A DNA stretch of 35,337 nt, taken from contig JAGUXX010000306.1 of NCBI GenBank assembly GCA_020061585.1, positions 1 through 35,337 of the forward strand, written 5' to 3'. Below the pieces are notes generated by a model. That model did not search any database and had not been told where the DNA came from. It saw only the letters and a list, made by a program, of their open reading frames with translations. Below, piece by piece: positions 25,328-33,069 of the stretch. The DNA is from Betaproteobacteria bacterium. GTDB lineage: Bacteria > Pseudomonadota > Gammaproteobacteria > Burkholderiales > Thiobacillaceae. A program made the translations under genes and the position numbers. Every line of letters begins with the position of its first letter. The stretch's first letter is position 1.

Positions 25328-25336
25328 CCTGGTAAG

Positions 25337-26170
25337 CTAACTCAGTTCGCGATGCCGGATCAGCACCTGCTGTTGCTCGCCGAACAGGTCCGCCAGCGTC
25401 TCGGCGAAATACACCGAACGGTGCTGGCCGCCGGTGCAGCCCAGACCGACGGTGAAGTAATTGCGATTGTCCTTGATGTAGGCCGGCAACCATTTGGCGA
25501 TGTAGACACGGATGTCCTCCAGCATCTCCCGCACCATGGCCTGCGACTGGAGGAAGGCGATCACCGGGCCATCCCGTCCGGTCAGCGGTTTCAGCGTGAC
25601 GTCGTAATGCGGGTTGGGCAGGCAGCGCACGTCGAACACCAGATCGGCATCCATCGGAATGCCATGTTTGAATCCGAAGGATTCGAATACCAAGGTGAAC
25701 TTGGCGTTGTGCAAGTCGAGGATATCCTTGATCCAGGCACGCAGATTGTTGGCGGAAAGGTCGCTGGTATCCATCATATGGCTGTTGGCGGAAATGCCCT
25801 CGAGCATTTCCCGCTCGGCGCGGATGCATTCCTCCAGCGACCGCTCGCCGCTCGCCAGCGGGTGTCGACGGCGCGTTTCCGAGAAGCGGGTGACCAGCGT
25901 GGCGTCCTTGGCGGTGAGGAACAACACCCGCAGGTCGTACCGCAGCCGCAAGCGGTCCAGATCGCCGGGCAAGCCGGTCAGTCCGAGCCCGCTGCGGGCA
26001 TCGATGCTGATACCGGCATCGGCAACCCCGGACAGGCGCAAATATTCGACGGTTTCCGGCAGCAAGGCGGCGGGAAGGTTGTCGACGCAATAGAAACCGG
26101 TGTCTTCCAGCACCTTGAGCGCGACGCTCTTGCCCGAGCCGGATAGTCCGCTGATGACCACGATGCGCAT
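25337..26170 (-). CDS. rapZ: RNase adapter protein RapZ
   Basis: 277-aa P-loop protein. In E. coli RapZ binds the sRNA GlmZ and directs RNase E to it, controlling glucosamine-6-phosphate synthase. Walker A GLSGSGKS (residues 8-15), VDNLPAALLPE, and the C-terminal signature GLGCTGGQHRSVY are present. In many Betaproteobacteria it is followed by PTS genes (EIIA-Man, HPr, EI); here NusG_II follows instead after nine bases. Fifteen bases separate it from hprK upstream. Confidence 0.95.
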   Translation of the reverse strand: MRIVVISGLSGSGKSVALKVLEDTGFYCVDNLPAALLPETVEYLRLSGVADAGISIDARSGLGLTGLPGDLDRLRLRYDLRVLFLTAKDATLVTRFSETRRRHPLASGERSLEECIRAEREMLEGISANSHMMDTSDLSANNLRAWIKDILDLHNAKFTLVFESFGFKHGIPMDADLVFDVRCLPNPHYDVTLKPLTGRDGPVIAFLQSQAMVREMLEDIRVYIAKWLPAYIKDNRNYFTVGLGCTGGQHRSVYFAETLADLFGEQQQVLIRHRELS

Positions 26171-26185
26171 ATCGCCGTACCCGTG

Positions 26186-27175
26186 CTATTGGCCATCGGC
26201 CGCGATGGCGGCGCGCTGGCGTTCGGTAAATTCCTCGACCGAGTCGAAGCCGCGCAACTTGAGGATGTGATTGCGTACCGCGACTTCCACCAGCACCGCC
26301 AGATTGCGCCCGACCGCGACCGGAATGCGCACTTCCGGAATTTCGACACCGAGGATGTTGCGGCTGCTGGCGGCCATGTTGAGTCGATCGACTTCCTGCC
26401 ATTTGTAGCCCAACTCATCAGCGGGCGTCAGATGCAGCATCAATTTCAGATTCTTCTTCTGCTTGACCGCCGTCTCGCCGAACAAGCGGCGTACATTGAG
26501 CACGCCGAGCCCGCGCACCTCCATGAAATCCATCAACAAGGTCGGACAACGGCCTTCCAGCGTATCGGGCGAGACGGCGTACACGTCGACCGCGTCATCG
26601 GCGATCAATCGGTGGCCGCGGGTGATCAATTCCAACGCCAATTCGCTCTTGCCGGCGGAAGGCGAACCGGTGATCAACACGCCCAACCCCGAGACTTCGA
26701 GAAATACGCCATACAACATGGTCGACGGCGCCAGCGCCTGCGCCATCAGGTGGGAAAGCAGCCGCATCAATTGCGGGCCGGGGTCCGGCGAGGTGAACAA
26801 GGGCGTCGAACTGCGCTCGGCGTGTTCGATCATCGTCTCGGGAACACTTTCCCCATTGGCGATCACCACCGCCGCGATTTCGGCGGAAAACAGGTTGGCG
26901 ATGGCCTGGTCGCTATCGCCACGCGACAGATTGCGCAGATAGTCCATCTCGGCGCAACCCAGCACCTGCACCCGATTGGGATGCACGAAAGTGAGATGGC
27001 CGATCAAGGCCAGGGTCGGTTTCTGGATGGTATCCGAGGTCAGCAGCTTGTCGCCGCCGGCGTGACCGGCGATCCAGTTCAGTTGCAGACGCTCGCTGAC
27101 CGAGCGAAACAGATCCGCGACTGAAATCGGGTGTTGAGTGACCGCCTGAGCGGCGGGCCACTCGTCGGAGGCCAT
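26186..27175 (-). CDS. hprK: HPr kinase/phosphorylase with altered active site
   Basis: About 329 aa from the ATG at 27175 (an in-frame GTG at 27187 lies inside ptsN). It phosphorylates or dephosphorylates Ser of HPr or a homologue. N-terminal domain QLNWIAGHAGGDKLL, then Walker A GSPSAGKS (170-177), RLIADDAV with the key Asp, and the C-terminal EVRGLGVLNVRRLFGE signature. The family's active-site His, in the VHG or KHG segment before the P-loop, is replaced by Tyr155 (LYGVFLEV). The P-loop also differs from the usual GDSGxGKS. The start codon shares one base with the ptsN stop. No HPr gene is in the window. Confidence 0.92.
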   Translation of the reverse strand: MASDEWPAAQAVTQHPISVADLFRSVSERLQLNWIAGHAGGDKLLTSDTIQKPTLALIGHLTFVHPNRVQVLGCAEMDYLRNLSRGDSDQAIANLFSAEIAAVVIANGESVPETMIEHAERSSTPLFTSPDPGPQLMRLLSHLMAQALAPSTMLYGVFLEVSGLGVLITGSPSAGKSELALELITRGHRLIADDAVDVYAVSPDTLEGRCPTLLMDFMEVRGLGVLNVRRLFGETAVKQKKNLKLMLHLTPADELGYKWQEVDRLNMAASSRNILGVEIPEVRIPVAVGRNLAVLVEVAVRNHILKLRGFDSVEEFTERQRAAIAADGQ

Positions 27176-27630
27176 CAGGGCGTCCACTCGGTAATCAGGC
27201 GATGCAATTCCGCCGCATCCGCCGCGGCGCGCAAGCGGGCGCGAAACTGATCATCGGAAAACATGGCGGCCAGCTCGCCCAGAATCTGCAGATGCAGATC
27301 ACTGGCGGCAGCCGGCGCGAGCAGAACGAATACCAAGTCCACCGGCAAGTTGTCGGGCGCGTCGAAATCGGTGGGCGTATGCAGGCGGATGAACGCGCAG
27401 GCCGTTTCCTTGAGGTGCTTGATCCGGCCATGCGGAATGGCGATGCCATAGCCCAGCGCGGTCGAACCGAGTTTCTCGCGCGAGAACAGGCTGTCGAAAA
27501 CTTCCGCCGCGGATACGCCGTCGCTGTCGAGAAACAACTGGCCGGCTTGCTCGAACAAGCGCTTCTTGCTGGTGGTTTCGAAATCCGCCAGGACATTGGC
27601 GGGCTTCAACAGGGGTGAAATGAGGTTCAT
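27175..27630 (-). CDS. ptsN: PTS IIA-like nitrogen regulatory protein
   Basis: EIIA(Ntr) of 151 aa, the last phosphate carrier of the nitrogen-related PTS, which regulates rather than transports. The phosphorylated His is H67 in IAIPHGRI; other family parts are FSREKLGSTALGYG and LVFVLLAPA. It lies between hpf and hprK, the normal betaproteobacterial order next to rpoN. The 110-base gap to hpf holds no visible gene. Stop and hprK start share a base, so translation is linked. Confidence 0.95.
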   Translation of the reverse strand: MNLISPLLKPANVLADFETTSKKRLFEQAGQLFLDSDGVSAAEVFDSLFSREKLGSTALGYGIAIPHGRIKHLKETACAFIRLHTPTDFDAPDNLPVDLVFVLLAPAAASDLHLQILGELAAMFSDDQFRARLRAAADAAELHRLITEWTP

Positions 27631-27740
27631 GGGATATGGCGGGTTATTTCGCGGCGGGTTGTTGCGCGCTTCGAATGATGCGGAAGCCGAGCCGCTCCGG
27701 CAACCTGAACGGCTCCAGCATCCGCATTCACGTTCGCCGA

Positions 27741-28073
27741 TTATTCGATTTCTATGCTTTGACCTTTGACGCCGCCCGATGCGCGATGCACATCGCCGGA
27801 TTTTTCCTTGTGCTTGACGACCTGGCGATCGAGCTTGTCGGTCAGGGCATCGATCGAGGCATACATGTCGGATTCGATCGCTTCAACGTAAATATCCTTG
27901 CCGCGTAAATGCAGATTGACCTCGGCCTTGTGCTTTAGTTTCTCGACGGTGAGGATGACCGATACGTCGATGACCTGATCGAAATGCCGATTGATGCGCC
28001 CCATTTTTTCTTCGATGTATCCACGTATGGCGGGGGTAATTTCCAGATGATGACCCGTGATGGTGAGGTTCAT
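27741..28073 (-). CDS. hpf: Ribosome hibernation promoting factor (short HPF)
   Basis: 110-aa protein of the YfiA/HPF family. It binds the 30S decoding centre and helps ribosomes dimerise or rest in stationary phase. The sequence [31 protein letters not shown] and the AESD-like core ([25 protein letters not shown]) are typical. It lies 27 bases after rpoN and usually shares its transcript. Confidence 0.95.
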   Translation of the reverse strand: MNLTITGHHLEITPAIRGYIEEKMGRINRHFDQVIDVSVILTVEKLKHKAEVNLHLRGKDIYVEAIESDMYASIDALTDKLDRQVVKHKEKSGDVHRASGGVKGQSIEIE

Positions 28074-28100
28074 ACAAACACTCCTTGATGAATGCGCCAG

Positions 28101-29546
28101 TCAGATCGACTTGCGCTGGTTGGCGGGAGGAATATTCAACAACTCCCGGTACTTGGCCACGGTACGGCGGGCAACCACAAAACCCTGCTTGCCCAACAGT
28201 TCCGCGATGGTATTGTCGGAAAGCGGCTTGGACCGGTTTTCCGCGTCGATGAATTGTTTGATCAGCGCGCGTATCGCGGTACTGGAAGTGGCGCCACCTT
28301 CCTCGGTGGCCAGCGAACTGCCGAAGAAATACTTGAATTCATACAAGCCGCGCGGCGTCATCATGTATTTCTGGGTGGTCACCCGCGAGATCGTCGATTC
28401 GTGCAACTCCACCGTATCGGCGATCTCCTTCAGTGTCAGCGGCCGCATGGCCACTTCCCCATGCTCGAAAAACATACGTTGGCGATCGACTATGGCTTGA
28501 GACACTTTAAGAATAGTCTCGAATCGCTGTTGCACATTCTTGATCAACCAGCGCGCCTCCTGCAACTGAGTGCTCAGCGAACTGCCGCCGTCCTTGTTGC
28601 CGCGCAAAATGCCGGCATACAACTCGTTGATGCGCAGTTTGGGCACCGCTTCGGCATTCAGGCTGACCATCCACATGCCCTTGACCTTCTTCACGAACAC
28701 ATCCGGCGCGACATAGCGCGTATCGAGCTGAGCGAACTTGCCGCCAGGTCGCGGATTCAGCGAAGTGATCAGTTGCCGCAGATAGGTGAATTCGGTATCG
28801 GTCAGGTCCAGCAGGCGCTTGATCTTGCCGTACTCGCGTTCCGCCAGCAGATGGAGGTGCTCGCGTACCAGCAGTTTGGCCTTTTCCAGATTCGGTGTGG
28901 TTGTCGGCAAAGCCCTGAGCTGCAGCCATAGACATTCACCCAGATCGCGCGCGCCGACGCCGGTGGGATCCAGGCTCTGCAACAATTTCAAGGCGGTGGA
29001 CAGCTCGATCGGATCGAGTTCCATTTCATCCGGGAACAAGCTCTGCAGCTCTTCCAGGCTAGCGGTGAGATACCCGTCGTCATCCAGCGCCTCGATCAGC
29101 AGCGAGATCAGTTCGCGATCGCGCGGACTCAGCGGCGTCAGCGAGAGCTGATCGGCGAGGTGCTGGTGCAGTCCGGTCTGGCTGGTATCCGCCTGCTGAA
29201 AGCCGTGTTCGTCATCGTCATCGTTGTTGCCGCTGGATGAGGCGACCGCGCGGTCGCCCCAGGCCATTTCGTCGTAGATTTCGTCACGTTCCTGGCGCGG
29301 CTCGACGGCGGCATCCGCACCGCCCTCCCCGCCCGCCTCGCCGGAGGCTGTTCCGCTCATCTCGCTCGGACCGCCATCGAAGCGGTCCTCGCCATCGAGA
29401 CGTTCGAGCAACGGATTGTCCTGCAACATCTGCGAGATCTCCTGGCTCAGCTCCAATGTGGAAAGCTGCAACAAGCGGATCGACTGCTGTAGTTGCGGGG
29501 TGAGGGTAAGCTGCTGGTGCAGCTTGAGCTGTAGGCTCTGCTTCAT
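28101..29546 (-). CDS. rpoN: RNA polymerase sigma-54 factor
   Basis: 481 aa. N-terminal activator-binding region with LTLTPQLQQSIRLLQLSTLEL (Gln-rich, residues 13-33), an acidic linker (about 95-125), the core-binding domain, a helix-turn-helix (LKEIADTVELHESTISRVT) and the RpoN box ARRTVAKYREL near residue 460, which reads the -24 promoter element. All parts are intact. It lies 57 bases after lptB and upstream of hpf, ptsN and hprK. Confidence 0.97.
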   Translation of the reverse strand: MKQSLQLKLHQQLTLTPQLQQSIRLLQLSTLELSQEISQMLQDNPLLERLDGEDRFDGGPSEMSGTASGEAGGEGGADAAVEPRQERDEIYDEMAWGDRAVASSSGNNDDDDEHGFQQADTSQTGLHQHLADQLSLTPLSPRDRELISLLIEALDDDGYLTASLEELQSLFPDEMELDPIELSTALKLLQSLDPTGVGARDLGECLWLQLRALPTTTPNLEKAKLLVREHLHLLAEREYGKIKRLLDLTDTEFTYLRQLITSLNPRPGGKFAQLDTRYVAPDVFVKKVKGMWMVSLNAEAVPKLRINELYAGILRGNKDGGSSLSTQLQEARWLIKNVQQRFETILKVSQAIVDRQRMFFEHGEVAMRPLTLKEIADTVELHESTISRVTTQKYMMTPRGLYEFKYFFGSSLATEEGGATSSTAIRALIKQFIDAENRSKPLSDNTIAELLGKQGFVVARRTVAKYRELLNIPPANQRKSI

Positions 29547-29603
29547 CTGTGAAGCTTTATGATCGGTCGCGTGGTTGACAAGGGCGGGTTATGAAGACAA
29601 GGT

Positions 29604-30326
29604 TCAAAGCCGGAAATGTTCACCGAGATAAACCTTGCGGACATCCTGATTGTAGATGATTTCATCGGGTGTCCCGGCGGCCAGCACCTGACCGGCATTA
29701 AGGATATAGGCGCGATGGCAGATCCCCAGGGTTTCCCGCACATTGTGGTCGGTAATCAGCACGCCTATGCCTCGTTCAGTCAGGAAGCCGACAATTTTCT
29801 GGATGTCGATGACGGATATCGGATCAATACCGGCAAACGGCTCATCCAGCAGAATGAAACGCGGCGAGGTCGCCAGCGCGCGGGCGATTTCCACCCGGCG
29901 CCGTTCGCCGCCGGAAAGTCCGGCCGCCGGCGCTTCGCGCAAATGCGAAATATGCATATCTTCCAGCAGGTTCTCCAGCCGCGTCTCCACTTCGGAGCCG
30001 TCATGACCCGATAGTTCCAGCATGGCGGCGATATTGTCCGCCACATTCAGGCGGCGAAAGATCGAAGGTTCCTGCGGCAGGTAGGACAGCCCGAGCCGGG
30101 CGCGTTTATGCACCGGCATATTGGTCAGATCGACGTCGTCGAGACGGATCACACCGGCTTGCGCGCGGATCAGGCCGACCAGCATATAGAAGCAGGTGGT
30201 TTTCCCGGCGCCGTTCGGTCCCAACAGGCCGACCACTTCGCCGCTCTCGACCTGTAGCGAGGCATCGGACACGACCTGCCGCGCCTTGTAGCGTTTGGCC
30301 AGATGCTCGGCGCGCAGAATGCTCAC
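29604..30326 (-). CDS. lptB: LPS export ABC transporter ATP-binding protein
   Basis: 240-aa ATPase of the LptB2FGC complex that drives LPS out of the inner membrane. Walker A GPNGAGKT (36-43 region), [12 protein letters not shown]-loop, [15 protein letters not shown] signature, [12 protein letters not shown] Walker B, and the switch His in TDHNV. The start overlaps the lptA stop by four bases. LptF and LptG are not in the window, as usual for Betaproteobacteria. Confidence 0.97.
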   Translation of the reverse strand: MSILRAEHLAKRYKARQVVSDASLQVESGEVVGLLGPNGAGKTTCFYMLVGLIRAQAGVIRLDDVDLTNMPVHKRARLGLSYLPQEPSIFRRLNVADNIAAMLELSGHDGSEVETRLENLLEDMHISHLREAPAAGLSGGERRRVEIARALATSPRFILLDEPFAGIDPISVIDIQKIVGFLTERGIGVLITDHNVRETLGICHRAYILNAGQVLAAGTPDEIIYNQDVRKVYLGEHFRL

Positions 30327-30835
30327 GGTTTGACAGCCTGCGCCGGCTGCGTCGATTTGGGGAGTATCACCGCGCGAACCCGCCCCTTGACGCCGTTGCC
30401 GCCGCCCTGGGCCTGATAGAACTCGGTCTTGGCGTCATACACAATGCGGTTGCCGCGCAATTCATCCTCACCGCGCTTGAGTCGAGCCTGACCAGTCAAT
30501 TCGAGGGTTTCGGCGCGCGCGTCGTAGATGACGCGTTCCGCCCAACCTTCGGCATATTCTTCACGACCATCGAGTTTCTGGCGGAAATTCACCGGTTTTC
30601 CAGTCGCGACGCCGACCGAGAAACCCCGCTCGTCCTGCTGCACTTCAATCAGATCGGCGGCCATCATCATGGTGCCCTGGGTCATCACCACACGGCCCTC
30701 GTAAATCGCGGTTCTCTGCGCATCGATCACCCGCACGCTATCCGCCTCCAGGCTGACCGGTTTGCTCCGATCGGCCTTTTCGGCATGTGCCAGGCAACTC
30801 AGCGACAGACAGGCAACCAACCATACAACTCGCAT
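30323..30835 (-). CDS. lptA: LPS transport periplasmic protein LptA
   Basis: 170 aa with a signal peptide ([16 protein letters not shown], cleavage near AHA-EK). The mature beta-jellyroll part ([47 protein letters not shown]) is typical of the LptA/OstA family that bridges the periplasm for LPS. It lies 37 bases after lptC. Confidence 0.94.
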   Translation of the reverse strand: MRVVWLVACLSLSCLAHAEKADRSKPVSLEADSVRVIDAQRTAIYEGRVVMTQGTMMMAADLIEVQQDERGFSVGVATGKPVNFRQKLDGREEYAEGWAERVIYDARAETLELTGQARLKRGEDELRGNRIVYDAKTEFYQAQGGGNGVKGRVRAVILPKSTQPAQAVKP

Positions 30836-30872
30836 ATTCTCGTTCCTTACCCGGTGGCTCGCGGAGCAGCGC

Positions 30873-31445
30873 TCAAGGCGTCCGCTCGATGACCGCTTTG
30901 ACGCCGCCGGACAGCGTCATCAACCTGTTGTTGTCATCCGCCATGAACTGGTTGGCGGTAATGACCGAAGCGCCCTGACGAAACGTCACCAGTTGATTGC
31001 CGCGCATGATGCGTTCGTCCGGGGTGACTTGAAGATACTCCGTATCCAATGTAATGGGCATTTGATCCTCGAAGCCAAGACGCACGACATGTACCTTTTG
31101 CAGAAAATAAACCTGCCGGCCATCGGCCGATATTTGCGCCCGTTGCGATTTCACTTCGACCGGCAGCAAGGGGTCGAGCGAAGTGAATACCGGTCGATCG
31201 AGGACCGTGGTGTCATCGTCCATATAGTGGACCATGCGCTCGGCTTCCAGACGATGCAGCGGCAAGCCACGCGCATCGAACGACAAGGCATTGAAATGTT
31301 CCACAATATAATCCGGTTCATGGGCGAACCCGGCATCGTCGGCTATTTGCGGGCGCACGGCAACCTGATTCAGCCAATAGCCGAGCACCGTCAAGATCAA
31401 GGCCAGCGCCAGCGGCGGCCAATGCACATGATAGCCGAGCGTCAT
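30873..31445 (-). CDS. lptC: LPS export protein LptC
   Basis: 190 aa, anchored by one N-terminal helix (PPLALALILTVLGYWLNQVAV, residues 10-30) with a periplasmic beta domain (LEAERMVHYMDDDTTVLDRP, YFLQKVHVVRLG, LQVTPDERIMRGNQLVTF). It links LptB2FG to LptA. Sequence is weakly conserved in the family, so the call rests also on its place between kdsC and lptA. Confidence 0.9.
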   Translation of the reverse strand: MTLGYHVHWPPLALALILTVLGYWLNQVAVRPQIADDAGFAHEPDYIVEHFNALSFDARGLPLHRLEAERMVHYMDDDTTVLDRPVFTSLDPLLPVEVKSQRAQISADGRQVYFLQKVHVVRLGFEDQMPITLDTEYLQVTPDERIMRGNQLVTFRQGASVITANQFMADDNNRLMTLSGGVKAVIERTP

Positions 31446-31471
31446 CGCGCGCCGTTCAAGCCAGCCACCAA

Positions 31472-32029
31472 TCAGCGGTCATACAGCGCGATCTGCGCGG
31501 CCCATGTGCCTTGCAGGCGCATGATCAGCTCGCACGCCTCGCGCGCCGCGCCGCGTCCGGCCTGAGCCAGGGTAACGACATGGCTGCGCTGTTTCACTTC
31601 CGCCGGGGCATCCGGCACGGTAATCGCCAGGCCGCAGCGATTGAGCACCGGCAAGTCGACGACGTCGTCGCCCATATAGGCGATCTGTTGCGCTTGCAAG
31701 CCGGTGTCCCGCAGCAGAGTCCGCAGCGCCTCCAGCTTGTCCTCCGCGCCCTGATGGATATGCTCGATACCCAGGTTGCGCGCCCGGTGCAAGACTATCC
31801 GCGATGTACGCCCGGTAATGATGCCGGATTCCACGCCACTGGCGCGCAGCATCTTGATGCCATGACCATCGCGTGAATTGAACGCCTTGTATTCCTGACC
31901 CTGATTGTCATAGAACAGACTGCCATCGGTGAGCACGCCGTCGACATCGAACACCAGCATGCGCACTTCACGCGCGCGTCGCTCGATCTCGCCATGATCA
32001 AGCGGCTGCTTCGGGTCATTACCGGTCAT
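31472..32029 (-). CDS. kdsC: 3-deoxy-D-manno-octulosonate-8-phosphate phosphatase
   Basis: 185-aa HAD phosphatase that makes Kdo for the LPS core. The catalytic loop is VFDVDGVLTDG (both Asp present), with NSRDGHGIKML, IITGRTSRIV and the metal-binding GDDVVDLPVL. The start overlaps the kdsD stop by four bases; lptC follows after 26 bases. Confidence 0.96.
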   Translation of the reverse strand: MTGNDPKQPLDHGEIERRAREVRMLVFDVDGVLTDGSLFYDNQGQEYKAFNSRDGHGIKMLRASGVESGIITGRTSRIVLHRARNLGIEHIHQGAEDKLEALRTLLRDTGLQAQQIAYMGDDVVDLPVLNRCGLAITVPDAPAEVKQRSHVVTLAQAGRGAAREACELIMRLQGTWAAQIALYDR

Positions 32030-33012
32030 ACCACGCCCGCTCTCAATAGATCATGCATATTCAAGGCGCCCGCCAGACGCCCCTCGTCGTCCAGCGCCAG
32101 TAGTCCGTTCACTTTGTATTCCTGCATCAAGCGCACCGCCTCGACCGCCAGATGCGCGGCGGCCACGGTGCGCGGATGGCGATGCATGACCTCGGCGACC
32201 ATGGCGCTGCGCACATCGACATCCTGATCCAGCAAGCGGCGCAGATCGCCATCGGTAAAGATGCCCTTCAGCTTGTCGTCGGCATCGACGACCGCCGTCA
32301 TGCCTAGGCCCTTGCGGGTCATTTCCAGCAGCGCCGTTTTCAGGCTGTCGGATTCATGCACTTTCGGCAAGGCATCGCCGCCATGCATCAGATCGCGCAC
32401 ATGCACCAGCAAACGCCGGCCGAGCGCGCCGCCGGGATGGGTGCGGGCGAAGTCATCGGCGCTGAAGCCGCGCGCGTGCAGGGTCGCCACCGCCAGCGCG
32501 TCGCCCAGGGCCAGCGCGGCGGTGGTGCTGGCGGTCGGCGCCAGATTGAGCGGGCAGGCCTCCTGTTCGACACTGGCATCGAGATGAATATCCGAGGCCT
32601 GAGCCAAGGTCGAAGCCGGCTTGCCGGTCATGCTGATGAGCTTCGCGCCGCGGCGCTTGATCAGCGGCACGATGGCGACGATCTCGGCGCTTTCGCCGGA
32701 GTTGGACAGCGCGATCACCACGTCCTGGCCGGTGATCATGCCCAGGTCGCCGTGGCTGGCTTCCGCCGGGTGCATGAAAAACGCCGGCGTGCCGGTACTG
32801 GCCAGGGTGGCCGCGATCTTGCCGCCGATATGGCCGGATTTGCCCATGCCGGTGACCACCACGCGGCCGCCGCAGGCCAGCAGGATCTCGACCGCGCGCA
32901 GAAAATTGTCATCGATACAGGCAATCAGCCGCGCCACGGCGGATGCCTCGATCTCCAGCGTGCGTCGCGCCAGGTCGAGGATATCGGAGGAAGTAGGAAT
33001 CTGGGATGTCAT
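32026..33012 (-). CDS. kdsD: D-arabinose-5-phosphate isomerase
   Basis: 328 aa; converts ribulose-5-phosphate to arabinose-5-phosphate, the first Kdo step. The N-terminal SIS domain has VVTGMGKSGHIGGKIA, MHPAEASHGDLGM and ALSNSGESAEI; two CBS domains follow (about residues 210-320). No Shine-Dalgarno is visible before the ATG and a TATACT -10-like hexamer sits only eight bases upstream, so the mRNA may be nearly leaderless. It heads the kds-lpt-rpoN run. Confidence 0.96.
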   Translation of the reverse strand: MTSQIPTSSDILDLARRTLEIEASAVARLIACIDDNFLRAVEILLACGGRVVVTGMGKSGHIGGKIAATLASTGTPAFFMHPAEASHGDLGMITGQDVVIALSNSGESAEIVAIVPLIKRRGAKLISMTGKPASTLAQASDIHLDASVEQEACPLNLAPTASTTAALALGDALAVATLHARGFSADDFARTHPGGALGRRLLVHVRDLMHGGDALPKVHESDSLKTALLEMTRKGLGMTAVVDADDKLKGIFTDGDLRRLLDQDVDVRSAMVAEVMHRHPRTVAAAHLAVEAVRLMQEYKVNGLLALDDEGRLAGALNMHDLLRAGVV

Positions 33013-33020
33013 AATCGCCG

Positions 33021-33049
33021 AGTATAGCGATTAGCCCCTGACGGCTCCA
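33021..33049 (-). promoter_or_regulatory. Possible kdsD promoter
   Basis: On the minus strand TATACT (33021-33026) matches the sigma-70 -10 element at five of six, with a weak TTGGAG -35 18 bases upstream. Expected start of transcription is at or next to the kdsD ATG. Judged by eye only. Confidence 0.35.
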
Positions 33050-33069
33050 AGCGACCCTCATCCTAGATC

